A DNA stretch of 23,531 bases. Origin: Firmicutes bacterium UBA4882 (lineage in GTDB: Bacteria > Bacillota > UBA4882). The DNA is taken from NCBI GenBank assembly GCA_002399265.1, contig DHDG01000008.1, positions 268 through 23,798 of the forward strand, written 5' to 3'. Each line of letters opens with the position of its first letter. Position 1 is the first letter of the stretch. The notes beneath the pieces are model-generated. The model made no database searches and was not told the DNA's origin. It worked only from the letters and a program-made list of their open reading frames with translations. Position numbers and translations under genes: made by a program. Positions 1-5,685 of this stretch are shown one piece after another.

Positions 1-61
1 CGGGAAATAATATATAGCTAATCATTGTTTGGCAATGCTGAGTCAGATTCATTTGGGCGGG

Positions 62-1009
62 ATGCAGTTGCTAGTTCTGTCGGCGCATGCGAAGGTTAAC
101 CTGTGTCTGGACGTTCTCAAACGCCGACCGGATGGTTACCATGAAGTAGATATGATTTTGCAGAGCATTGATTTGGCAGATGAAGTCATGCTTGAGCAGA
201 TCGGTATCGAATCAATCGAGCTTGGCGGAGCGCTGGCGGGAACCCCCTGCGGTCCTGAAAATCTTGTCTGGAAGGCAGCTATGCTGCTGGCATCGCACGC
301 GGAAGTCTGCGGGCGGGGTGGCGGCGGTGGCAGGCGCGGAGTGCGCATCACGCTGAATAAGAAAATTCCTACCGCCGCAGGACTCGGCGGTGGCAGCGCT
401 GATGCTGCCGCGGTACTGGCAGGTCTTAATCAATTGTGGAACTTGTCTTTATCGTTATCCGAACTGGAGGCGTTGAGTGCCAAACTCGGGGCGGATGTGC
501 CGTTCTGTATCAGTGGTGGCTGTGCGAGGGCCCGGGGGATAGGTACTGAACTGGCTTTTCTTCCTGGTGCTGGTGGCTCGCAACAGGGCGCACCGCCATT
601 GAATCTGGTTTTATTTACGCCGCACATTTCGGTTTCGACCGCTGCGGTTTACCACAATCTTAACCTCGATCATTGCGCGTGGCATCCCAAGGTGGCATCG
701 GTCTGGGAAGGATGCCGGCTTTCTGATATAAATTTGATCACTGGACATTGGGGAAATGTGCTACAACCAGTCACATTCAACATGCATCCTGAACTGGAAC
801 GGCTGAAAAATCGCTTTGAGAGTCTGGCAGGCACGCCGGTCATTATGTCAGGCAGTGGACCTAGCTTGTTTACTATTCAGCCTGACGTCACTGCGGCCCA
901 AAACTTGGCGGCTCAAATGCGGGATTGGCCAGGGCAGGTTTTTGCAGTCAAGACTTTTCCCTGTGGAGTTGATTTTGGGGGGAACACGCTTGTCAGCTCT
1001 AAATCTTAG
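62..1009 (+). CDS. ispE: 4-diphosphocytidyl-2-C-methyl-D-erythritol kinase (IspE)
   Basis: Cytosolic GHMP kinase that phosphorylates CDP-methylerythritol in the non-mevalonate isoprenoid pathway, feeding undecaprenyl carrier and quinone synthesis. From the ATG at 62 the protein has 315 residues. It shows the N-terminal AKVN motif (Lys11), the glycine-rich ATP loop PTAAGLGGGSADAAA (103-117), the GADVPF motif with the likely catalytic Asp145, and the third GHMP motif GSGPS near 264. The frame is open further upstream (TTG 29, ATG 35), but the family N-terminus begins just before the AKVN strand and a G-rich stretch precedes 62, so 62 is preferred. A Gly/Arg low-complexity insert (about residues 84-93) is unusual and belongs to a repeat trend seen across the window. 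The 3' end overlaps the next gene by 20 nt in another frame. Confidence 0.95.
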   Translation: MQLLVLSAHAKVNLCLDVLKRRPDGYHEVDMILQSIDLADEVMLEQIGIESIELGGALAGTPCGPENLVWKAAMLLASHAEVCGRGGGGGRRGVRITLNKKIPTAAGLGGGSADAAAVLAGLNQLWNLSLSLSELEALSAKLGADVPFCISGGCARARGIGTELAFLPGAGGSQQGAPPLNLVLFTPHISVSTAAVYHNLNLDHCAWHPKVASVWEGCRLSDINLITGHWGNVLQPVTFNMHPELERLKNRFESLAGTPVIMSGSGPSLFTIQPDVTAAQNLAAQMRDWPGQVFAVKTFPCGVDFGGNTLVSSKS

Positions 1010-1691
1010 CCCGATCAAACTTGATAATTATAAGCCACTGCGCGAACTAGTCTTTGAATCTTTACGTGCAGCCATTATCGAAGGATTGCTGCGTCCCGGT
1101 GAACGGTTGATGGAAATCCAGTTGGCCGAACAGTTAGGTGTCAGTCGCACGCCGGTACGGGAGGCGATCCGCAAACTCGAGCTGGAAGGCTTGGTCGTGA
1201 TGATGCCGCGTAAAGGGGCTTATGTAGCGGGGCTGTCAATCAAAGACATTTCGGACGTATTTGAGATTCGCAAAGCACTGGAAGGTTTGGCTGCTGAGGT
1301 TGCTGCGGACCGCATTTCCGATGAAGAGATTGAAAGCCTGGAACGCTTGCTGCATCGACTAGCCGAAGCAAGCGACAGCAAAAATTACGATCTGTTTATC
1401 GAAATCGACAGTGAGTTTCACTCCGTATTATTTCAGGCCGGTCGTAACGATCGCCTTAGCCAAATGATCAATAATTTGCGTGAGCAAATTCATCGTTTTC
1501 GTTCAACCTCGCTGTCGATGCCTGGCCGTATGTCCGCTGCTGTTGAGGAACATCGCAAAATCGTGGAAGCCGTTTCGCAACATGATGTCGATGCGGCCAA
1601 GCATTTGGCCCAGGAACATATCGAGAATGCCGAAAACACCATTATGGAGATGATTCGTAACGGCGAAACGGATAAAGGAGTGGATCAATGA
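990..1691 (+). CDS. GntR family regulator with FCD ligand-binding domain
   Basis: DNA-binding regulator of the FadR/VanR branch, 233 residues from TTG 990. The start is chosen because GGGGGGA (977-983) lies 6 nt upstream and no ATG fits; the frame is open to 816, but that part lies inside ispE. Residues about 13-75 form the winged helix-turn-helix (EIQLAEQLGVSRTPVREAIR, then the wing with PRKGAYVAG). The C-terminal half is an all-helical FCD domain carrying the acidic/His positions that usually bind a metal: IDSEFH, EEH and QEHIENAE. It overlaps ispE by 20 nt and shares an ATGA overlap with the next gene, so all three are probably co-transcribed and coupled. The effector is unknown. A GntR gene beside ispE is, to my knowledge, seen in several Clostridia and Negativicutes. 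Confidence 0.9.
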   Translation: MSALNLSPIKLDNYKPLRELVFESLRAAIIEGLLRPGERLMEIQLAEQLGVSRTPVREAIRKLELEGLVVMMPRKGAYVAGLSIKDISDVFEIRKALEGLAAEVAADRISDEEIESLERLLHRLAEASDSKNYDLFIEIDSEFHSVLFQAGRNDRLSQMINNLREQIHRFRSTSLSMPGRMSAAVEEHRKIVEAVSQHDVDAAKHLAQEHIENAENTIMEMIRNGETDKGVDQ

Positions 1692-2449
1692 CTGTGGACG
1701 TTATTGTACTGGCGGGAGCCAGAAACAATGGGCCATTGAGTATGGCGAGTGATGCCGCCTATGAAGCGGAGATTGAAATTGCTGGTCATCCAATGGTTTG
1801 GTACGTCTTAAAAGCGTTGCGCGAGATTGCCGCGATCGAGAGGATTGTTGTTGTCGGTCCCGTTCAGCAGCTCAGTGAGCATTCGCGGGAGATGGGCTGC
1901 GAAATCGTGGAGGGTGGCAAGTCGATGGTTGAAAGCCTTGAAAATGGGCTAACGGCAATCGGGAATTCGAGCGCAGTATTGGTGACGACTTGTGACATCC
2001 CTCTGATTACGGCGCAGGCTTTGGAGGATTTTCTCAAGCGCTGTGACGAACGTGAGGCGGAGTTATATTACTCCGTGGTTTCCCGGGACGATAACGATAA
2101 GGCTTATCCGGAGGTGCAGCGCACTTATGTGCGTCTGCGCGACGGTGTTTTTACCGGTGGTAATGTTGTGCTGGTGAAACGCCCCGAAATGGTAGGGGAA
2201 TTGAAGACGATTTTGAATCAGGCGGTCGCGTTCCGCAAACAGCCGGTTAAAATGTGCCGTCTGTTAGGCCTGTCTTTTCTCGTTAAGCTGATCGCAGGCA
2301 AACTGACGATTGCTGAAATCGAGAACCGCGTCCGGAAGATGCTTCATTTAGATGGTGCCTGTATCATATCGCCATATCCTGAGATTGGCATTGATGTCGA
2401 CAAGCCGAGTGATCTTGAATTGGCAAAGAAAGTACTGAATAGCAATTAA
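1688..2449 (+). CDS. MobA-like nucleotidyltransferase family protein
   Basis: A 253-residue protein with a GT-A/Rossmann nucleotidyltransferase fold of the MobA/IspD-like superfamily (NTP_transf_3 type). Visible features are the N-terminal strand DVIVLAGARN, a degenerate form of the LAGGxxxR loop; the metal-binding Asp in the central strand VLVTTCDIPLI; the FTGGNVVLV strand; and a C-terminal EIGIDVDKPSDLELA motif typical of sugar- or cofactor-nucleotidyltransferases. The start ATG overlaps the GntR stop (ATGA), which indicates translational coupling. The nucleotide-binding loop lacks the usual G-rich signature with a conserved Arg/Lys, so substrate and even activity are uncertain. Molybdenum cofactor guanylyl- or cytidylyltransferase is one option and a sugar-phosphate transferase another. 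No molybdopterin genes lie nearby, so no specific function is claimed. Confidence 0.75.
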   Translation: MTVDVIVLAGARNNGPLSMASDAAYEAEIEIAGHPMVWYVLKALREIAAIERIVVVGPVQQLSEHSREMGCEIVEGGKSMVESLENGLTAIGNSSAVLVTTCDIPLITAQALEDFLKRCDEREAELYYSVVSRDDNDKAYPEVQRTYVRLRDGVFTGGNVVLVKRPEMVGELKTILNQAVAFRKQPVKMCRLLGLSFLVKLIAGKLTIAEIENRVRKMLHLDGACIISPYPEIGIDVDKPSDLELAKKVLNSN

Positions 2450-2484
2450 TCAGTCGGATAAAGTCATTGACGGGAGGGCTTGTT

Positions 2485-2865
2485 TTGAAACAGACAGTTC
2501 ATACTCATCAGGCTCCGGCCGCAATCGGGCCGTACTCGCAGGCAATTCGGGCAGGTAATTTGATCTTTTGCTCCGGGCAGTTGCCGATTAGCCCGCAGAC
2601 GGGTCAGCTATTAACCGGATCAATCGCAGAACAAACCGACCAGGTTATGCAAAACGTGCGGGCGATCCTGACAGCGGCAGGTGCCAGCCTTAACGATGTC
2701 GTCAAGACGACGATTTTCTTGGCGGACATGAATGATTTCGCGGCAGTCAATGAAACATATGGCAAGTTTTTTCAGGTGGATCCGCCAGCCCGGTCGACAG
2801 TGCAGGTGGCGCGCCTGCCAAAGGATGCCCGGGTGGAAATAGAAGTAGTAGCAGCTGTGAAATAA
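2485..2865 (+). CDS. ridA: RidA/YjgF/YabJ enamine-imine deaminase
   Basis: Small trimeric cytosolic enzyme, 126 residues, that hydrolyses reactive 2-aminoacrylate and related imines formed by PLP enzymes. It has the family N-terminus with AIGPYSQAI, the FCSGQLP strand, and PARSTVQV containing Arg103, equivalent to the substrate carboxylate-binding Arg of the family. The TTG at 2485 is taken as start because GGGAGGG (2472-2478) stands 6 nt upstream; a TTG at 2467 is in frame but has no SD. In Bacillus the same slot next to spoVG is held by yabJ, so the position agrees. It begins 35 nt after the nucleotidyltransferase gene and is probably the last gene of the ispE operon, ended by the repeat and terminator that follow. 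Confidence 0.95.
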   Translation: MKQTVHTHQAPAAIGPYSQAIRAGNLIFCSGQLPISPQTGQLLTGSIAEQTDQVMQNVRAILTAAGASLNDVVKTTIFLADMNDFAAVNETYGKFFQVDPPARSTVQVARLPKDARVEIEVVAAVK

Positions 2866-2870
2866 GCACA

Positions 2871-2960
2871 GGGGGACGGTTCTGCTGTGTCATTCTTCGG
2901 GAACGCGACACCAGATGACACAGCAGAACCGTCCCCCCGTGTCCCCCCGTGTCCCCGTGT
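2871..2960. repeat. Intergenic inverted repeat of GGGGACGGTTCT family
   Basis: Two perfect 23-bp arms (2871-2893 and 2915-2937) separated by a 21-nt loop, directly after ridA. The arms begin GGGGGACGGTTCTGCTG. The right arm runs into tandem GTCCCCCCGT units (2931-2940, 2941-2950, a shorter third to 2960). The core GGGGACGGTTCT recurs exactly at 23512-23523, and GGGGAC-centred relatives lie at 17144-17193. No T-tract follows, so it is not a classic terminator. It looks like a dispersed REP/MITE-like element. From memory, similar GGGGACGGTTCT sequences are scattered in other Bacillota genomes, sometimes near REP-type Y1 transposase genes; no such gene is in this window. Confidence 0.8.
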
Positions 2961-2978
2961 CACCCCCGTATCAAAAGT

Positions 2979-3007
2979 AAGGCCTTTTCCAAAATGGAAA
3001 AGGCCTT
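2979..3007. terminator. Bidirectional intrinsic terminator between ridA and the lipoprotein gene
   Basis: A 12-bp perfect stem (AAGGCCTTTTCC with GGAAAAGGCCTT) and a 5-nt loop. T-rich tails follow in both directions (TTTAA on plus, TTACTTTTGA on minus). It separates two converging transcription units. Confidence 0.75.
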
Positions 3008-3071
3008 TAACGTTGTACGAACGATGCTGGGCATCGAAGATGCTTTCTTTAAGTGCAGATTATTCCGCAGC

Positions 3072-4004
3072 TTATGGTGCAGGAATGGGCGGAAATACCG
3101 GATTCCCTCCGGCCAGTAATTCCAGAACATAGTCGATAATGGCGCTGCTGCGGTTTTTAGCGAGCTCAGCGTCGTCATAGTTGCCAAAGTGCGGCCCGAT
3201 ATGCAGCCAAATCCAGGTGCGGCCACCCCTAGTGACGCTGTAGACAATAATATCGTCGGCATATCTGGTGGAACTCGCCTCCAAGACAGTCGGGAAACGG
3301 GTAAATCCTTCGACCTCGTCCAGACTATGATAAACCTGTGCATCTGAGTAAGCGCCGATTTCCTCGCCGATTACAGGGTAAGACCAACTGAGCATTCTGA
3401 CGGAATCATAATCCCAATAGACTTCGTAGCTTTCGTCGTCGCCTGTCATACCAAGCATTTGATCAAGGAAGTCGTCCACACCGCTGTCGAGAGTGACGAT
3501 GACTTTGCCAGCAAAATCCGTTACGGGGAATTGCAGATTAAAAAGCTCATCGATCACCAAAACATCATAGCCCGCAGGGGTGATCGTAGGCTCCTGAAAT
3601 GAGTCGGGATCGTATTCAGCAACAAAAGCTTCGGATGGCATGAACCCTCCGGTAACATAGCACCAGGCAACCGTAGGATCCTGCGGAATGGACGGCAATT
3701 CTACAGGAGTAAACACCGCTGTTATGGCTGTTGGTTCTGTGAGAGTAATCTCTTTCGGACTGGCGGAGCCGGTAATCGCTCCCTCCCAATGGCTGAACTG
3801 CCACATGAGGGCTGGTTGTGCGGAAAGAGTCACAACACTGTCTTTACTATAGGCAGAACTGGCTTTGGAGGTGAATAGCTGGTGCACGACGCCCTGACCT
3901 TTAATTGTAATCGTGAGCGGCAGGTCTTTTTCGCAGCCTGTGGCTGCACTAAGTGTCAGAGCCAAAGTTAACAACAGCAACGCGAAAACCAAACGTTTTT
4001 TCAT
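3072..4004 (-). CDS. Lipoprotein with InlB B-repeat-like domain
   Basis: Predicted 310-residue surface lipoprotein. The ATG at 4004 is chosen because AGGGAGG lies 8 nt upstream on the minus strand; an upstream in-frame ATG (4037) has no SD. The N-terminus KKR plus a hydrophobic stretch ends in AATGC, a lipobox with Cys24 as the likely lipidated residue. Residues about 31-102 match the bacterial divergent InlB B-repeat pattern (ITIKGQG start, FSHWEGAITGSASP in the middle, ITAVF at the end), a small beta domain common in secreted proteins. The remaining 200 residues, rich in Asp/Glu, Tyr and Trp, are not recognised and contain no visible catalytic motif. The gene stands alone, convergent with ridA and divergent from spoVG. 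Function unknown; a sporulation link is only hinted at by a sigma-H-like site upstream. Confidence 0.85.
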   Translation of the reverse strand: MKKRLVFALLLLTLALTLSAATGCEKDLPLTITIKGQGVVHQLFTSKASSAYSKDSVVTLSAQPALMWQFSHWEGAITGSASPKEITLTEPTAITAVFTPVELPSIPQDPTVAWCYVTGGFMPSEAFVAEYDPDSFQEPTITPAGYDVLVIDELFNLQFPVTDFAGKVIVTLDSGVDDFLDQMLGMTGDDESYEVYWDYDSVRMLSWSYPVIGEEIGAYSDAQVYHSLDEVEGFTRFPTVLEASSTRYADDIIVYSVTRGGRTWIWLHIGPHFGNYDDAELAKNRSSAIIDYVLELLAGGNPVFPPIPAP

Positions 4005-4071
4005 TTTAGTAGCCTCCCTTTTTTCCTGGCGGTGCAAATATTCTGGCAGTAAATGCTAGTCTGGCATGTGA

Positions 4072-4098
4072 ATTTGACATTTGCATTAAAAATCCTCT
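4072..4098 (-). promoter_or_regulatory. Possible sigma-H-like promoter for the lipoprotein gene
   Basis: Read on the minus strand, AGAGGATTT (4098-4090) fits the sigma-H -35 pattern RnAGGAWWW. After 11 nt, GTCAAAT (4078-4072) fits RnnGAAT with one mismatch. Transcription would start about 60 nt before the lipoprotein ATG. It overlaps the opposing sigma-A-like promoter. Inference from consensus matching only. Confidence 0.35.
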
Positions 4099-4108
4099 AC
4101 AATGTAGA
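4074..4108 (+). promoter_or_regulatory. Sigma-A-like promoter with palindrome over the -10, towards spoVG
   Basis: TTGACA (4074-4079), an 18-nt spacer and TACAAT (4098-4103). A perfect palindrome TCTACA-A-TGTAGA (4096-4108) lies over the -10 box and could be an operator. It would give a leader of about 200 nt before spoVG. Confidence 0.45.
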
Positions 4109-4162
4109 ATATAATATATAATTAATTGCGAATACCTAACAATAAATCGGGCATGGACAAGT

Positions 4163-4171
4163 TTCGACATA
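4163..4171 (-). promoter_or_regulatory. Possible Spo0A box upstream of spoVG
   Basis: The minus strand reads TATGTCGAA, 8 of 9 matches to the Spo0A box TTTGTCGAA, about 50 bp upstream of the proximal spoVG promoter. One short match in a 300-bp region is weak evidence. Confidence 0.25.
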
Positions 4172-4219
4172 ATAGCCGATAAATCGTCGCAAACAGTGTA
4201 CTTCCGAGCGCTTTTGCTC

Positions 4220-4248
4220 TTGGCATTGAGCGCGCTACCTGTTAAAAT
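4220..4248 (+). promoter_or_regulatory. Proximal sigma-A-like promoter of spoVG
   Basis: TTGGCA (4220-4225), a 17-nt spacer and TAAAAT (4243-4248), about 52 nt before the spoVG start. This is the best-placed promoter for spoVG. No sigma-H pattern like that of Bacillus spoVG was found on the plus strand here. Confidence 0.5.
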
Positions 4249-4306
4249 ATAGAACTAGAAGACGGTGACGGATCGCCTCATCCAGAAAAGAAAGGTGGTC
4301 GCTCAT

Positions 4307-4591
4307 TTGGAAATTACTGATGTGAGAGTTCGGAAAGTTAACACGGACGGGAAAATGAAGGCAATTGCCACCATTACTTTTGACAGCTCATTTGTAGTCA
4401 GAGACATTCGCGTGATTGAGGGTCAAAACGGTTTGTTTGTGGCTATGCCGAGCCGCAGGACGCCGGACGGGCAGTTCCGCGATGTGGCGCATCCGATTAC
4501 TCCTGAAACCAGAGAATTAATCCAAACCGCAATATTGAAAGAATACAACAACTGTGATGAGAATGCGGTTCTTCTGGCGAAGCAAGCTTAA
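4307..4591 (+). CDS. spoVG: Septation/sporulation regulator SpoVG
   Basis: Small RNA/DNA-binding regulator (94 residues) that affects asymmetric septation, sporulation and envelope traits. The sequence follows the family closely: MEITDVRVRKVN start, FVVRDIRVIEG, NGLFVAMPSRRTPDG and FRDVAHPI, with a basic C-terminal helix region. The TTG at 4307 is the start because it gives the conserved N-terminus and AAGGTGG lies 8 nt upstream; the GTG at 4265 would add 14 non-conserved residues. The short C-terminal tail after EYNNCD is variable in the family. The gene has its own promoter region and is followed by a strong terminator, so it is likely monocistronic. This differs from the arrangement where glmU follows directly. 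Confidence 0.96.
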   Translation: MEITDVRVRKVNTDGKMKAIATITFDSSFVVRDIRVIEGQNGLFVAMPSRRTPDGQFRDVAHPITPETRELIQTAILKEYNNCDENAVLLAKQA

Positions 4592-4613
4592 AAATTCGGG
4601 TCTGAGCAAAATT

Positions 4614-4646
4614 GAGCCGGTCGGCAAGACCGGCTCGGTTTATGTT
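4614..4646 (+). terminator. Intrinsic terminator of spoVG
   Basis: A 9-bp perfect G+C-rich stem GAGCCGGTC / GACCGGCTC with loop GGCAA, followed by GGTTTATGTTT. It starts 22 nt after the spoVG stop. Confidence 0.85.
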
Positions 4647-4737
4647 TCTGCGCGCTGCCGCCAGCTAATCTGTCACGGGAACAGGCGCGAATTGCGAAGA
4701 GTTGCGCACAATGCGAACCACTGGTAAGGGCGTGATA

Positions 4738-5095
4738 ATGTTGAAAAAGGTATCTTGTCTATTTGCGGTTTTGACTTTGATGGTTTTGCTGGCGTGTCCT
4801 GCTGCAGCGGCCCCCCCCCGCATTGATGGCATTTCCTCTGGATCCGTAACGGATTCAACGATTGATAGTTCTGCAGCGCTGTGGAACCCGGCCGCAATCT
4901 TATTCAGTGATCGGACGCTGTCGTTGCCGCCTATGATTTTTATCCAGAATCCAATGATATACCCGTGCGCGAAGATTATCCTTACGAATCCGCCCGCTCA
5001 CCCCTAATGTTTGTGGTAGAGTCATCCGAAGGGCGCATCTATAAAATACTGCTGGATGGCAGATGGTTCACTTATGCTGAGATACAGCCTCTTAT
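4738..5095 (+). pseudogene. Frameshifted gene for a small secreted protein, copy A
   Basis: ATG 4738 with AAGGG 7 nt upstream begins a signal peptide (MLKKVS, hydrophobic core, AAA cleavage region), then PPRIDGISSGSV and SAALWNPA. At about 4905-4925 the homology moves to another frame: DAVVAAYDFYPESN, then FVVESSEGRIYK, ending near YAEIQP at about 5095, where DNA of copy B begins with no stop of its own. As read, the first frame ends at 5007. The two parts match copy B in order (RI..I..GSV, ALWNPA, FYPESN, VESSEG), so this is one gene broken by a one-base shift and probably fused to its neighbour by a deletion. A C9 run lies at 4811-4819. The family is not recognised and no function can be given. 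A sequencing error in place of decay cannot be excluded. Confidence 0.65.
4811..4819 (+). repeat. Homopolymer C9 tract behind a signal peptide
   Basis: Nine consecutive C encode the end of the signal peptide region (Ala-Pro-Pro-Arg) of copy A. Copy B has a mixed GCACCGCGG at the matching place and one Pro less. Poly-C tracts of this length are slippage-prone and are classic switches in phase-variable surface genes. Confidence 0.7.
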
Positions 5096-5606
5096 TGCTA
5101 CTGATGTTGGTCATAGCTGCCCGTCCTGCCGCGGCGGCACCGCGGATCAATGCAATCTTTGGCGGTTCAGTACTTGAAACAGTGAACACCGGCATGTCAG
5201 CCTTGTGGAATCCGGCGCTCAGTGCCTACAACGAGGACACAATGGTATCGGTCTCTGTCATGATAATGGAGACAGCGTAAACTTTGCGGAATGGAGTGCG
5301 CTGGCGGAACCATCGTGCTCCCGGTTTGATTTGATTCTAAGGCAATGTGGAGAAGTTTACCCAGCTGAATTCTATACAGAATGTCCATATGGATATCTTG
5401 AACTTCCAAAGGAAATGTTTAATTTCGCCGGCTATCATTTTTACCCGGAGTCGAATAATTTGCCGCGGAGAGGTGACATTTTTGACAGCTTCGACGAATT
5501 CGAGGATTACTTCATACTAGTGGAATCTTCAGAAGGCGTCATTTTTAAAGTTGCGATTGAGGATTATTGCATTGACGTTATTGAAATGGAGCGCCCTGCT
5601 TCTTAA
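5074..5606 (+). pseudogene. Frameshifted gene for a small secreted protein, copy B
   Basis: ATG 5074 (or 5056 in frame) begins a signal peptide (MLRYSLLLLL core, ARPAAAA), then PRINAIFGGSV and SALWNPALSAYNEDT. The first frame stops at 5280. At about 5255-5265 homology continues in the next frame: HDNGDSVNFAEWSALAE, a middle part with three Cys, FYPESNNLP, an acidic stretch FDSFDEFEDYF, and LVESSEGVIFK to a stop at 5604-5606. A single one-base shift would restore one reading frame of about 177 codons. The middle of about 60-70 residues is absent from copy A. No clear SD is visible and the 5' end overlaps the tail of copy A, as expected for a deletion joining tandem copies. Unknown family; likely exported. 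Confidence 0.65.
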
Positions 5607-5685
5607 TACACCTCGGGAACTAGTTGCAGGGAAGTCCCCTTGACATGTCGAATTCAGCGACGGGATCAGTTCAGGAGGTAATCGA

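Noticed and set aside
816..989. Longer N-terminus of the GntR regulator
   Set aside because: That part lies inside ispE, is unlike the family, and a TTG with a good SD sits at 990.
2887..3132. Plus-strand ORF across the 23-bp inverted repeat
   Set aside because: It spans a repeat and a terminator and then the antisense of the lipoprotein gene; no SD.
5644..5652. Possible Spo0A box (CATGTCGAA) before glmU
   Set aside because: Only 7 of 9 matches, and no promoter of suitable spacing nearby.
5640..5670. TTGACA upstream of glmU as a promoter
   Set aside because: No -10-like hexamer at 16-19 nt.
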